In this document: positions 38,984-47,286 of the stretch, in pieces
Layout: every line of letters starts with the position of its first letter
How positions within the stretch are numbered: position 1 is the first letter of the stretch
Assembly (NCBI RefSeq): GCF_016862315.1
Contig: NZ_BOMS01000137.1
Coordinates: 1-64,000 of the forward strand
DNA from: Actinoplanes palleronii
GTDB taxonomy: Bacteria > Actinomycetota > Actinomycetes > Mycobacteriales > Micromonosporaceae
Length of the DNA stretch: 64,000 bases
Reading direction: 5' to 3'
Program-made: the position numbers and the translations under genes
The notes under the pieces: generated by a model
Seen by the model: only the letters and a program-made list of their open reading frames with translations
What the model was told of the DNA's origin: nothing
Databases searched by the model: none

Positions 38984-39394
38984 TCACAGCGCTCGCCACT
39001 CGCCGAGGTCGTCGGGACGGCCGGTGCGGAGGAAGGCTTGCATCAGGTGCCAGGCGTGTTCGACCTCCTGGACGACGTCGCCGTAGAACCTGGCCAGCTC
39101 GTCCATGACCGGCAGTTGGACGTAGGCCTCGTCGGGCACGCTGCCGTCCCCGAGGAGCAGGAACGAGAGCGGCTCCGGGGCCTCGACGATCATGTGGATG
39201 ACCGCATACTCGCCACGGAAGCCCATGGTGAGCTGCGGAGACTCGGTGTCCGGGATCTCCGCCTCGAGGTAGCCGCGGATGCGTCGCTTCCGCAGCCTCT
39301 GGACACGGTCCTCCAACGCCGCCGAGTCGGACCGCACCGGGGCGGCGGAGAAGCGGCGCGTCTTCGGGTCCGTCGCGGACCAGAGCACATCCAT
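38984..39394 (-). CDS. Hypothetical protein, possibly Imm1-like
   Basis: A 136-residue soluble protein from ATG 39394. Contains GFRGEYAVIHMIVEAPEPLS and VPDEAYVQLPVMDELARFYG, followed by a C-terminal helix with AWHLMQAFLRTGRPDDLGEW. The strand-helix pattern and acidic character recall small immunity-type proteins, but the family call is a guess. No toxin gene is near. Convergent with the VOC gene, 5 bases apart. Confidence 0.6.
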   Translation of the reverse strand: MDVLWSATDPKTRRFSAAPVRSDSAALEDRVQRLRKRRIRGYLEAEIPDTESPQLTMGFRGEYAVIHMIVEAPEPLSFLLLGDGSVPDEAYVQLPVMDELARFYGDVVQEVEHAWHLMQAFLRTGRPDDLGEWRAL

Positions 39395-39438
39395 CGCGGG
39401 GAGTGTAGAGCCCGCGCCGCGTCGCTCACCGCGCGAGA

Positions 39439-39567
39439 CCGTGCCCACTCCGGACCGTCGCGCGACTCACGGTCCCGGCTGGCCCCCAGGGGTGTCTCCG
39501 CGACGCGGAGACACCCCTGGGGGCCAGCCAAAGTCTGGGGGCGCGCTGCGGTCCGGAGTGGGCACGG
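39439..39567. repeat. Nested palindrome, family copy 4 (best-preserved)
   Basis: An outer 19-base inverted repeat, ccgtgcccactccggaccg (39439-39457) and its exact complement (39549-39567), encloses an inner hairpin with perfect 26-base arms (39477-39502 and 39504-39529) around one unpaired base. The inner arms begin ggctggcccccaggggtgtc. Followed at 39577-39633 by the 57-bp module inverted. This is the most complete copy of the composite repeat in the window. Confidence 0.85.
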
Positions 39568-39576
39568 GTGTCGCGT

Positions 39577-39633
39577 GGCCTCACGGGCGGGACGTGGCTC
39601 GTAGCCTACGGGCGGGCGCTCGGTATTCGTACC
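39577..39633. repeat. 57-bp dispersed repeat module, inverted copy 3
   Basis: The reverse complement matches 1262-1318 and 37966-38022 over all 57 positions with few differences (ggtacgaataccgagcgccc at its start). It ends 9 bases before the stop of the TetR gene at 39643, so on that strand it follows the TetR gene directly. Confidence 0.8.
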
Positions 39634-39642
39634 AAACAGGGT

Positions 39643-40194
39643 TTAGCGGAAGGTTTGCAGGACCATCTGGACCAAGGCGTCCACGTCTGGGGCGGACATG
39701 GGTTTCCCGGTCATGCCGAGGCGGTGCAGCAGCGTGCCGACGACGACGTCGATGAGGAACAGGACTCGGTGTTCGGGTTCGTTGAGGACCTCCTGGAGGG
39801 CCAGGCGGTAGGGGTCCTGCAACTGGGTGGAGAGGACCTGGCGCAGGTCGGGGTCGTTGACCGCGTCGGTGAAGACGCCGGCGAACGCGGCGCCGATGCC
39901 CGGTTCGCCGATGCGGGCGGCGATCCAGCGGATGGCCGCGGCGATGATTTCCAGGCGATCGGTTCCGGTCAGTGGGGCCGAGCCGAACGCGTCGACGAGG
40001 CATGCGGTGATCAGGGCGCCCTTGGTGGGCCAGCGGCGGTAGACGGTGGTCTTCGCGATGCCTGCGGTGGCGGCGATCCGGTCGACGGTGGCGCGGGTGT
40101 AGCCCAGCTCGTGGACGGTGCTCAGCGTGGCGGCGAAGACCGTGGCGTCGATGCCGGAGCGGGGACGGCCGGGCGCGCGGGTCGAGGAAGCCAT
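39643..40194 (-). CDS. TetR-family regulator
   Basis: A 183-residue repressor: RPRSGIDATVFAATLSTVHE, then ATVDRIAATAGIAKTTVYRR and WPTKGALITACL give a canonical TetR DNA-binding domain; the C-terminal part is TetR_C_11/16-like. It is divergent from an alpha/beta hydrolase gene, and the intervening region carries nested symmetry (40212-40249). It probably represses both genes. Confidence 0.93.
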   Translation of the reverse strand: MASSTRAPGRPRSGIDATVFAATLSTVHELGYTRATVDRIAATAGIAKTTVYRRWPTKGALITACLVDAFGSAPLTGTDRLEIIAAAIRWIAARIGEPGIGAAFAGVFTDAVNDPDLRQVLSTQLQDPYRLALQEVLNEPEHRVLFLIDVVVGTLLHRLGMTGKPMSAPDVDALVQMVLQTFR

Positions 40195-40211
40195 GGTCTC
40201 ACCCTAGCGAG

Positions 40212-40249
40212 TTATGCTACTTCTAGTATCGATACCTCAGGTAGCGTAA
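40212..40249. promoter_or_regulatory. Nested TetR operator
   Basis: TTATGCTAC (40212-40220) and GTAGCGTAA (40241-40249) form outer arms with one mismatch, and GTATCGATAC (40226-40235) is a perfect central palindrome. The symmetry centre lies between the TetR start at 40194 and the hydrolase start at 40272, about 37-42 bases from each. Confidence 0.7.
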
Positions 40250-40271
40250 TAGCGGCGATCGAGGAGGACCG

Positions 40272-41237
40272 ATGGGTGACGAGCGGGCGGCACGGGGGAT
40301 CCGGATCCTGCGGGCACTGCGGAAGGAGCCGGACTGGGCGGCGATGTCGGATGAGCAGCTGGTGGCGTACCGGGATGCGGAGAACCGCACCCGGTCGGCC
40401 CGGCTGACCCGGGTGATCAGCGGGTTCCCGGACCGGAAGGCCGTGATCGGCTGGCAGCGGGTGGCGCTGCCGGAGCACGAGCTGCGGGTGCGCGTGCACC
40501 GGCCGGCGCGCCCGTCCGGCGTGGCCCTGCCGCTGGTCGTGCACGTGCACGGCGGCGCGTTCGTCGGCACCGCCCCGCAGAGCGACTGGATCAACAGTCA
40601 CCTCGCCGCCCGGCTGCCCGCCGTGGTCGTCTCGGTCGAGCACCGGCTGATCGGCCCGCGGACGCCGATGCTGGCCGCCGTCGACGACGGCTGGGACGTG
40701 CTGTGCGAGGTGGTACGCCTGGCCGATGAGTGGGGTGTCGACCCCGCGCGGGTCGCGGTGTTCGGGGAGAGCGGCGGCGCGGCGGTCACCGCGATGGCCG
40801 CGCTGCGGGCCCGCGACGACGGGCTGCCGCTGCGGGCCCAGGTGCTCGTCAACCCGTGTGCCGACCTGACCGCGACGGCGCTGGACTACCCGTCGATACG
40901 GGAGCACGCCGACGCGCCGATGCTGAGCGTGCCGCTGCTGGAGTTCGTGCGGCGCCTCGCCGTGCCGGACGGTGCCGACGCCCGGGCGGTGTCGCCGCTG
41001 GCCGCCGCCGACCTGGGCCGGCTCGCCCCGGCCCTGATCGTGGTGCCGACCCTGGACCCGCTCGCGGACCAGGGCCGGGCGTACGCCGCGCGGCTGCGGG
41101 CGGCCGGGACGCCCGCGCGGCTCACCGAGCATCCCGGGGCCACCCACGCGTTCCTGAGCATGCCGGGGGTGGTCCCGCAGGCCCGGGCCGCGCGGGCGGA
41201 GATCACTGAGTTCTTACGGGACCACCTGGCGCCGTGA
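40272..41237 (+). CDS. Alpha/beta hydrolase of the hormone-sensitive-lipase group
   Basis: A 321-residue esterase. HGGA (93-96) is a variant of the HGGG oxyanion motif; the nucleophile is S167 in GESGGA; the acid is likely in LDPLADQG and the His in ATHAFLSMPG. The helical cap region is short. It hydrolyses short acyl esters or lactones. GAGGA precedes the ATG at 40272. It is divergent from TetR and follows no operon partner; the aldo/keto reductase gene converges 4 bases away. Confidence 0.92.
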   Translation: MGDERAARGIRILRALRKEPDWAAMSDEQLVAYRDAENRTRSARLTRVISGFPDRKAVIGWQRVALPEHELRVRVHRPARPSGVALPLVVHVHGGAFVGTAPQSDWINSHLAARLPAVVVSVEHRLIGPRTPMLAAVDDGWDVLCEVVRLADEWGVDPARVAVFGESGGAAVTAMAALRARDDGLPLRAQVLVNPCADLTATALDYPSIREHADAPMLSVPLLEFVRRLAVPDGADARAVSPLAAADLGRLAPALIVVPTLDPLADQGRAYAARLRAAGTPARLTEHPGATHAFLSMPGVVPQARAARAEITEFLRDHLAP

Positions 41238-41241
41238 TCGG

Positions 41242-42126
41242 TCAGTCCTCCGGGATGACTCGCTCGAACAACGGGCGGGGCACGTCCGGGTCCGGGCCGT
41301 TGCGGACGCCGGTGTCCAGGGCGTCGATGCCCGCGAGCTGCTCGGCGGTCAGCTCGAAGTCGAAGACCGCGAAGTTCTCCGCGATCCGGCCCGGATTCGT
41401 GGACTTCGGGATCGCCGACCGGCCGTGCTGCAGCTGCCAGCGCAGCATCACCTGGGCGGGCGTCTTGGCGTGCGCGGCGGCGATCCCGGCGATCACCGGA
41501 TCCTGCAGGACGTTGCGGCGGTCCTCACCCCAGCCCGGATAGAACGTGATGCCACCGATCGGCGACCACGCCTGGGTGAGGATGCCGTGCTCGGCGTTCG
41601 CCTTCTGCACGTCCGGCTGGGCGAAGTACGGGTGCAGCTCGATCTGGTTCACGGCGGGGACCACGTCGGCCTGCGCGAGCAGATCCCTCAGGTGATGGCG
41701 CATGAAGTTGCTGACCCCGATCGAGCGGACCTTCCCGTCGGCGAGGAGTTGCTGCAGGGCACGGTAGGCCGCGATCGTACGGTCGAAGCGGTCCGGCGCG
41801 GGCTGGTGCAGGATCAGCAGGTCGATCTGGTCGACGCCGAGCTTGCGGGTGGCCTTCTCGAACGCGTGGAGGGTCTCGCCGTACCCGTAGTCGCTGACCC
41901 AGACCTTGGTCTCGATGAAGATCTCGCCGCGGTCGATGCCTGAGCGGCGGATGCCGTCACCGACCTGCCGCTCGTTGCCGTACGCGGCAGCGGTGTCGAT
42001 GTGCCGGTACCCGGCGATCAGCGCGGCCTCGACCGCGGCGGCGGTCTCCTCGGGCGGGCTCTGGAAGACGCCCAGGCCGAGGGCGGGCATCGGGATGCCG
42101 TTGTTGAGGAGGAGTTGCTGGCTCAT
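41242..42126 (-). CDS. Aldo/keto reductase (2,5-diketo-gluconate reductase-like)
   Basis: A 294-residue AKR with tetrad D44, Y49, K74 and H107, and IPKSTNPGRIAENF for the cofactor phosphate. It belongs to the same group as the reductase at 8542 but has a longer loop region (YPGWGEDRRNVLQDPVIAG). Start ATG 42126. A 19-base element 36 bases upstream is identical to that before the XRE/MmyB regulator gene at 34856, so it should be part of that regulator's regulon. A longer frame to 42957 is a read-through of shadow sequence. Confidence 0.92.
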   Translation of the reverse strand: MSQQLLLNNGIPMPALGLGVFQSPPEETAAAVEAALIAGYRHIDTAAAYGNERQVGDGIRRSGIDRGEIFIETKVWVSDYGYGETLHAFEKATRKLGVDQIDLLILHQPAPDRFDRTIAAYRALQQLLADGKVRSIGVSNFMRHHLRDLLAQADVVPAVNQIELHPYFAQPDVQKANAEHGILTQAWSPIGGITFYPGWGEDRRNVLQDPVIAGIAAAHAKTPAQVMLRWQLQHGRSAIPKSTNPGRIAENFAVFDFELTAEQLAGIDALDTGVRNGPDPDVPRPLFERVIPED

Positions 42127-42161
42127 GCCTTCGACGGTAGGCGTCCGTCCGGCGGTGTGAG

Positions 42162-42180
42162 AGGTACTGCCATTACCGGT
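42162..42180 (-). promoter_or_regulatory. 19-bp shared promoter element, copy 2
   Basis: Identical over 19 bases to 34892-34910, at the same 36-base distance from a start codon. The same orientation and spacing rule out chance similarity for a gene of another family; it is probably the binding site or core promoter under the XRE/MmyB regulator. Confidence 0.75.
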
Positions 42181-42222
42181 CAGGGCGGCGGCTTTCGGAC
42201 TCCCCGGTTTAGGGTCGGCGGC

Positions 42223-43089
42223 ATGGTGCGGACCGAGATTTTGGTACGACAGGGGAGTGACGTTGTTGTCGATGAGACCACTCGGGAGCGGTATCAGCTC
42301 GCCTCGGTGAGCAAGCAGTTCACGGCGGCTGCGGTGCTGTTGCTTGTTGAGCAGGGTGTGCTGGGGCTGGACGATCCGGTGGGGCGGTGGATCTCCGGGT
42401 GCCCGGGCGAGTGGCGGGGGATCACTCTGCGGCAGCTGCTTCGGCACACGTCGGGGCTCGGTCATTGGGAGGACTATCCGATGATCGATCTGGCGGTGTG
42501 GGTGCCGCCGGAGGAGTTGCTGACGACGTTCCACGCCGTGCCGTTGAAGTTTGCGCCGGGTGGGGGCTGGAGCTACAGCAGTGCCGGGTATGTGCTGCTC
42601 GCGCACGTGGTGGAGCGGGCGGCAGACACTCCGTACCGAAAGTTTTTGGGTGATCGGATTTTTGGGCCGCTCGGTCTGAGCCGGACGTTCGCCGGGATGC
42701 CCGGGGATGAGCCGGACGTGGCGAGCGGTCATGACGTCGCGGGCCAGCCGGTGCCCAGCTGGGAACTGGACGTGGTCGGGATGGGGGCCGGCGATGTCTG
42801 GTCGACCGCTGAGGATGTGCTGACCTGGTTGGATTCGGAGCTGTTCGGGCGGCTGTGCCTCGATCCGGCGCCGACCGGTAAGGGTGCGGAGCAGAGCGGT
42901 TATGGGTACGGCGTGTTCACCGGTGAGACGGCTGGTGGGCGGCGGTGGTGGCACCACAGCGGGGACAACGCGGGGTTCAAGGCGTTCGCCGCGGTCGTGC
43001 CGTCGGTCGAGCGGCGGTTCGTCGTGCTGACCAACAGCGATGTGCTCGACATGGCGACGATCCGGTCAATAGCGGAACGCGGTGACTAG
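42223..43089 (+). CDS. Serine beta-lactamase-like hydrolase (class C fold)
   Basis: A 288-residue protein with S28-V-S-K31 (S-x-x-K), WSYSSAGY (Y-S-S in place of Y-x-N) and WHHSGDN (H-S-G in place of K-T-G), the features of the class C beta-lactamase/penicillin-binding esterase family. It has no evident signal peptide from ATG 42223, unlike true beta-lactamases. It probably is a cytoplasmic or non-classically exported esterase or D-aminopeptidase. Convergent end overlaps the chemoreceptor gene by 24 bases. Confidence 0.88.
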   Translation: MVRTEILVRQGSDVVVDETTRERYQLASVSKQFTAAAVLLLVEQGVLGLDDPVGRWISGCPGEWRGITLRQLLRHTSGLGHWEDYPMIDLAVWVPPEELLTTFHAVPLKFAPGGGWSYSSAGYVLLAHVVERAADTPYRKFLGDRIFGPLGLSRTFAGMPGDEPDVASGHDVAGQPVPSWELDVVGMGAGDVWSTAEDVLTWLDSELFGRLCLDPAPTGKGAEQSGYGYGVFTGETAGGRRWWHHSGDNAGFKAFAAVVPSVERRFVVLTNSDVLDMATIRSIAERGD

Positions 43090-44706
43090 GCCGCTGAGCT
43101 CGGTGGACAGGCGGGCTAGTTCGCGCGTGGCGTGCTGGGACTGTACGACGCCCTCGCTGGTGACACGGGCGGCTTCGGCGACGCCGGTGATGGTCTGCGC
43201 GATGTCGGCGGTGCCGGTGGCGGCCTCGCCGACGCTGCGGTTCATCTCCGAGGTCGTCGCGGTCTGCTCCTCGACGGCCGAGGCGATCGTGGTCTGGAAC
43301 TCGCTGATCCGGCCGATCACCCGCGAGATCTCCTCGATCGCGGTCACCGCCCCGCGGGTGTCGGCCTGGATCGCCTCGACCCGCTGGGAGATGTCCCCGG
43401 TCGCCCGGGAGGTCTCCTGAGCCAGGTCCTTGACCTCGGACGCGACGACGGCGAAACCCTTGCCCATCTCACCGGCCCGGGCCGCCTCGATGGTGGCGTT
43501 GAGCGCCAGCAGGTTCGTCTGCTCGGCGATCGCGGTGATCACCTTGATCACGTTGCCGATCTCGGCCGACGACGCCCCGAGCTTGCTCATCGTCGTGGTG
43601 GTGGACGCGGCCAGGCCGACCGCTTCGCCGGCCACCTGGGCCGCCTCGCTGGCGTTCTGCGAGATCTCCCGGATCGAGGCGCCCATCTGCTCGCTGCCCG
43701 CCGACACCGTGTCGACGCTGCGGGAGATCTCCTCCGCGGCCGCCGACACCGTCTGCGCCTGCGCCGAGGTCTTCTGCGCGGACGCGGCGATCTGCGACGA
43801 GACGCTCGACAGCTCCTCGGACGCGCCGGCCAGTGATGTCGCGGAGCCGTCGATGGTGGCGACGGTGGCGCGCAGCCGGGCCATCGCCGCGTCGAGGGCC
43901 TGACCCATCAGGCCGGGCTCGTCGTGGGAGGTGAGCCCGCTGCTGTGGGTGAGATCGCCGGCGGCGAGCGCGTCGCACACGTCCCGGACCCGGGCCAGCG
44001 ATCTCACGATCGCTCCGGCCACGACCACCCCGAGACCGAGGGCGAGTAACAGACCGATGCTGAGCAGCGAGATGGACAGCGTACGACTGGAGGTGGCGGT
44101 GGACCGCGCGGCGGCGGCGGCAGCTGACGCGTCGGCCGCTTCCGAGGCGGTGAGCGCCTGCACGTCGGCGTTGATCTTGTCGGCGATCGGTGCGACGTCC
44201 TGCTCGTTGACCTTGGTCCAGGTGGCGTAGTCGTTGCCGGACGCGGCAGCGGCCTGCTTGTTCTCGACGGCCTGCTTGTAGAGGGCCACGTTCGCGGTCA
44301 CGTCGGCGAGCACCGCCGGATCACCGGCGAAGGTGCCGTCGCGGTAGTTGAAGATCGCCTGGTCCAGAGCGGTCAGGTCCTCGGTGTAGGCGGTGTGGTA
44401 CTTGTCGCTGGTGGCGTCGTCGGGCGCGATGGCCGAGGTGGCCAGATGCAGGCGGGCCAGCGCGAACGCGGCCTCGATCTGGCCGACCTGGGACACGTTG
44501 GCGACGTTGTTGGAGTAGATCGCCTGTGCCGAGTCCGCTGCCTTGCTCAGCGCGAACAGCGTGACGATCCCGACTACCAGTGCGACGGCGGCCGCGACCG
44601 CGATCGCGGCCAGGATCTTGACCCGGACGCTGAGATCGGCGAAGAGCTGACGCCTCGTGGAGGTCGGGATGGCTTCGCCGGGCCTCAGGGACCCCTCGCT
44701 GATCAT
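43066..44706 (-). CDS. Methyl-accepting chemotaxis protein
   Basis: A 546-residue receptor. Two membrane helices (ILAAIAVAAAVALVVGIVTL near 30-50 and LSISLLSIGLLLALGLGVVV near 205-225) flank an outside four-helix-type sensor domain; a HAMP segment (RSLARVRDVCDALAAGDLTH) follows and the signalling domain contains the hairpin tip (GEMGKGFAVVASEVKDLAQE) with EQTNLLALNATIEAARAGEM. These are diagnostic. It signals through CheA/CheW, whose genes are not in the window. A motility or chemotaxis-like role is implied for an actinomycete, compatible with Actinoplanes spores. Confidence 0.95.
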   Translation of the reverse strand: MISEGSLRPGEAIPTSTRRQLFADLSVRVKILAAIAVAAAVALVVGIVTLFALSKAADSAQAIYSNNVANVSQVGQIEAAFALARLHLATSAIAPDDATSDKYHTAYTEDLTALDQAIFNYRDGTFAGDPAVLADVTANVALYKQAVENKQAAAASGNDYATWTKVNEQDVAPIADKINADVQALTASEAADASAAAAAARSTATSSRTLSISLLSIGLLLALGLGVVVAGAIVRSLARVRDVCDALAAGDLTHSSGLTSHDEPGLMGQALDAAMARLRATVATIDGSATSLAGASEELSSVSSQIAASAQKTSAQAQTVSAAAEEISRSVDTVSAGSEQMGASIREISQNASEAAQVAGEAVGLAASTTTTMSKLGASSAEIGNVIKVITAIAEQTNLLALNATIEAARAGEMGKGFAVVASEVKDLAQETSRATGDISQRVEAIQADTRGAVTAIEEISRVIGRISEFQTTIASAVEEQTATTSEMNRSVGEAATGTADIAQTITGVAEAARVTSEGVVQSQHATRELARLSTELSGLVTAFRY

Positions 44707-44799
44707 CTTCACACGGTATGAGGAGGCGTTGTCTGGTGTAGGACTTTTCCGGCTGTGAGACGCTCCTTGCTCGACGGCAAGAAAGCGGGTGCGGCACAC

Positions 44800-45402
44800 G
44801 TGAGCCTGGGCATCATCGGTCAGGCCGTGGGCTTGTTCGCCGTCACCAACATCGACGACATCGTCATCCTCGCGCTGTTCTTCGCCCAGGGCGCCGGGGT
44901 CAAGGGCGCGACCCGGAACATCGCCGCGGGGCAGTACCTGGGGTTCACCGCGATCGTGGCGGTCGCGGTGGCGGCCGCGTTCGGTGCGACGTTCCTGCCG
45001 GAGAGCGCTGTTCCGTATCTCGGGTTGTTGCCGCTCGCTCTCGGGGTCAAGGCTGCGGTGCAGGCGTGGCGGCACCGGGGCGACGACGACGATGACGGTC
45101 CGGAAGCGGGGTCGGGTGGGCCGGGGATCCTCGAGGTGGCCGCGGTGACGTTCGCCAACGGCGGGGACAACATCGGGGTCTACGTGCCGGTGTTCGCCAC
45201 GGCCGGCGTCGGCGGGATGAGCGTGTATGTGGCGGTCTTCCTGGTCCTGGTCGCGGTGTGGGTCGCTGCCGGGCGGTACTTCGCGACCCGCCCGGTGATC
45301 GCCAAGGCCCTCAGCAGGTGGGGACACGTGCTGCTTCCGGTCGTGCTGATCGGTATCGGCCTGCTGATTGTGGTCGAGGGCGGCGCGTTCGGCCTGGCAT
45401 AG
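44800..45402 (+). CDS. CadD-family cation resistance transporter
   Basis: About 200 residues from GTG 44800 (GTG 44755 is an alternative). Six or so hydrophobic segments; the N-terminal AVGLFAVTNIDDIVILALFF and the repeated later ANGGDNIGVYVPVFA are the duplicated D/N-containing motifs of CadD. An acidic loop (GDDDDDGPEAGS) lies in the middle. CadD proteins give low-level cadmium or other cation resistance by an unknown mechanism. It is divergent from the chemoreceptor; the VOC gene follows 9 bases later and may be cotranscribed. Confidence 0.85.
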   Translation: MSLGIIGQAVGLFAVTNIDDIVILALFFAQGAGVKGATRNIAAGQYLGFTAIVAVAVAAAFGATFLPESAVPYLGLLPLALGVKAAVQAWRHRGDDDDDGPEAGSGGPGILEVAAVTFANGGDNIGVYVPVFATAGVGGMSVYVAVFLVLVAVWVAAGRYFATRPVIAKALSRWGHVLLPVVLIGIGLLIVVEGGAFGLA

Positions 45403-45411
45403 CATCGGGCC

Positions 45412-45753
45412 GTGACTGTGGACCTCTTCGCGGGCATCGCCGTGCGTGACTACGCCGCGGCCGTGGCCTGGTATGAGCGGCTGCTCGGCGGGCCGCCGTC
45501 GTTCCTGCCCAACGACGTGGAGGCGGTGTGGGAGGTCGCCGAGAACCGGTACTTCTACATCGAGGTGCGGCCGGAGCGCGCCGGGCACGCGATGCAGACG
45601 CTCTTCTTCAGCGACTTCGACGCGCGGTTGGCCGAGATCGCTGGCCGGGGCCTGACTCCGGCCGATTTTGAGGTGTACGACAACGGAGTGCGCAAAGCGC
45701 TCTTCCGCGACCCGGACGGCAACGAGATCGGCCTCGGCGGTGCCCCGGCGTGA
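45412..45753 (+). CDS. VOC/glyoxalase-like protein
   Basis: A 113-residue VOC domain starting with GTG: DLFAGIAVRDYAAAVAWYER, RYFYIEVRPERAGHAMQTLF and ALFRDPDGNEIGLG. The terminal DPDGNEI with E is the metal-ligand motif of glyoxalase-type proteins. A small detoxification or resistance protein, tightly after the CadD-like gene. Confidence 0.9.
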   Translation: MTVDLFAGIAVRDYAAAVAWYERLLGGPPSFLPNDVEAVWEVAENRYFYIEVRPERAGHAMQTLFFSDFDARLAEIAGRGLTPADFEVYDNGVRKALFRDPDGNEIGLGGAPA

Positions 45754-45762
45754 CCGATCGCG

Positions 45763-45845
45763 CGTCAGGGCAGATCGTCGAAGAAGTCCGCGACGGGATA
45801 GCTGGCGATCATGCCGGTGCCTGATGAGGCGCCGTCGGCAACGGA
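45763..45845 (-). pseudogene. Possible 3' coding remnant
   Basis: The minus strand reads QNLSVADGASSGTGMIASYP, then VADFFDDLP and TGA at 45766-45764 region. It has the character of a protein C-terminus but no upstream frame survives because the next VOC gene occupies that DNA. Evidence is only coding flavour. Confidence 0.25.
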
Positions 45846-45880
45846 CAGGTTCTGACCGCAATTGCGGGCAGGGTGGAGGC

Positions 45881-46258
45881 ATGACCGTGACGTGGAAAAT
45901 CGAGCTCGTGCCAGTGCCGGTGACCGATGTGGATCGGGCCAAGGCGTTCTATCAGCGGATCGGCTTCACCGCCGACGTCGACCATCAGGTCCGGGAGGGC
46001 CTGCGATTCGTGCAGCTCACACCGCCCGGGTCGGCCTGCTCGATCGTGATCGGGGACGGCATCACCGCGAAGGTGCCGGGCACGCAGGAGATCCAGGTGG
46101 TGGTGGCCGACGCCGAGGCCGCCCGCAAACAGTTGCTGGCTGTGGGCGTCGAGGCCGGCGAGGTCGACCCGCAGCCGTGGGGTGACTTCGTGTACTTCCA
46201 GGACCCCGACGGCAACCGCTGGTCGCTGCAGGCCATCGCAGCACGCCCGAACGGCTGA
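45881..46258 (+). CDS. VOC/glyoxalase-like protein
   Basis: A 125-residue VOC domain: KIELVPVPVTDVDRAKAFYQ at the start, IQVVVADAEAARKQLLAVGV in the middle, and DFVYFQDPDGNRWSLQAIAA at the end. GGTGGAGGC lies just before the ATG at 45881. Typical of the glyoxalase/bleomycin resistance/dioxygenase superfamily. Not in an obvious operon: 128 bases from the previous VOC gene and convergent with MerR. Confidence 0.92.
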   Translation: MTVTWKIELVPVPVTDVDRAKAFYQRIGFTADVDHQVREGLRFVQLTPPGSACSIVIGDGITAKVPGTQEIQVVVADAEAARKQLLAVGVEAGEVDPQPWGDFVYFQDPDGNRWSLQAIAARPNG

Positions 46259-46335
46259 CGGCGGCAACGGCTCGCGTCGGTGCCGGGCGTGGACTGCGCC
46301 GGGTTGACGCCGCGGGTGCCATCCGCGCGGGGTGA

Positions 46336-47169
46336 TCACTGCGGTCGGGGTTCGACGGGCGCGCTGCTCAGGACGCCGTCCTCGTGGATCTCCTGGCGCA
46401 GGCGGGCCACGTTGACGAACCTGTCGTCATCGAGCGGCTGGGCATCCAACAGGCGCAGGATCGTGGTGCAGTACTGCGCCATGGTGTGGCGGCCGGGCAT
46501 GAAGATCGACATTTCGTCGTACGCCGGATGCTCCTGCACGTCGGTCCCGGCCGGCAGCGCGGTGAGGGCCGCAGCGGTCGCGGCCACCGCGACCTTTACG
46601 ATCCAGAACGGGCCCTCGCCGTCCAGGACGCGCCGATCCTGCTCCGGGCTCTCCAGCGCCAGGGCCCGCCACGGCCGGCCCAGCCGGGTGATGCCGGCCT
46701 CCTCCAGCAGCCGGACCAGGTCGTCCGAGGCCGCGGCGATGGCAGCCTCGGCCGTTTCCCACTCCCGCGCGTCGCGTCCGAGCGGGGTGCCGTGCACCAT
46801 CCTGGCGACCACGGTCGTCGCGGGCCGGTGCCGCTGCCGGGGTTGCGGCTGCGCCACGGACAGCGCGCGGGCGGCCCGGATCGCCTCGTCCTGGGCTGCG
46901 CGTTGGCGCCGGAGCTCCGCGTCGTGCGACGCGAGCAGCGCCGCGGCCCGGTCCGGCTCGTCGAGCGACTGCCGCACGAGTTTGACGCTCATCCCGGTGT
47001 CGCGCAGCAGGGTGACGATCATGGCCCGTTCCACCTGCTCGAACGCGTACGAGCGGTAACCGGTCCGCTCGTCGACGTCGGCCGGCACGAGCAGGCCCTC
47101 GGCGTGATAGAAGCGCAGGGCCTGCGGCGACAGGTGGCACATCTCGCTGAACTCGCTGATCGACAACAT
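46336..47169 (-). CDS. MerR-family regulator with GyrI-like effector domain
   Basis: A 277-residue protein: MLSISEFSEMCHLSPQALRF through YRSYAFEQVERAMIVTLLRD is the winged-helix MerR domain with its coiled coil (LASHDAELRRQRAAQDEAIR); the remaining 150 residues form a BmrR/GyrI-type ligand domain (WIVKVAVAATAAALTALPAG, HPAYDEMSIFMPGRHTMAQY). Members are activated by cationic or hydrophobic drugs. No Cys metal site. Start ATG 47169. No target gene is obvious next to it; it may act on itself or at a distance. Confidence 0.92.
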   Translation of the reverse strand: MLSISEFSEMCHLSPQALRFYHAEGLLVPADVDERTGYRSYAFEQVERAMIVTLLRDTGMSVKLVRQSLDEPDRAAALLASHDAELRRQRAAQDEAIRAARALSVAQPQPRQRHRPATTVVARMVHGTPLGRDAREWETAEAAIAAASDDLVRLLEEAGITRLGRPWRALALESPEQDRRVLDGEGPFWIVKVAVAATAAALTALPAGTDVQEHPAYDEMSIFMPGRHTMAQYCTTILRLLDAQPLDDDRFVNVARLRQEIHEDGVLSSAPVEPRPQ

Positions 47170-47286
47170 GCCACCAGGTTGCGCCCTCCAGTAACCACAA
47201 AGGCAAATCCACGCGGCACGGTCCCGAGCGGCGGCGTCCGGCGTCCGGCCCGGCTGATGCCGGCAGGGGCGGTGGCCATGCCGGGC

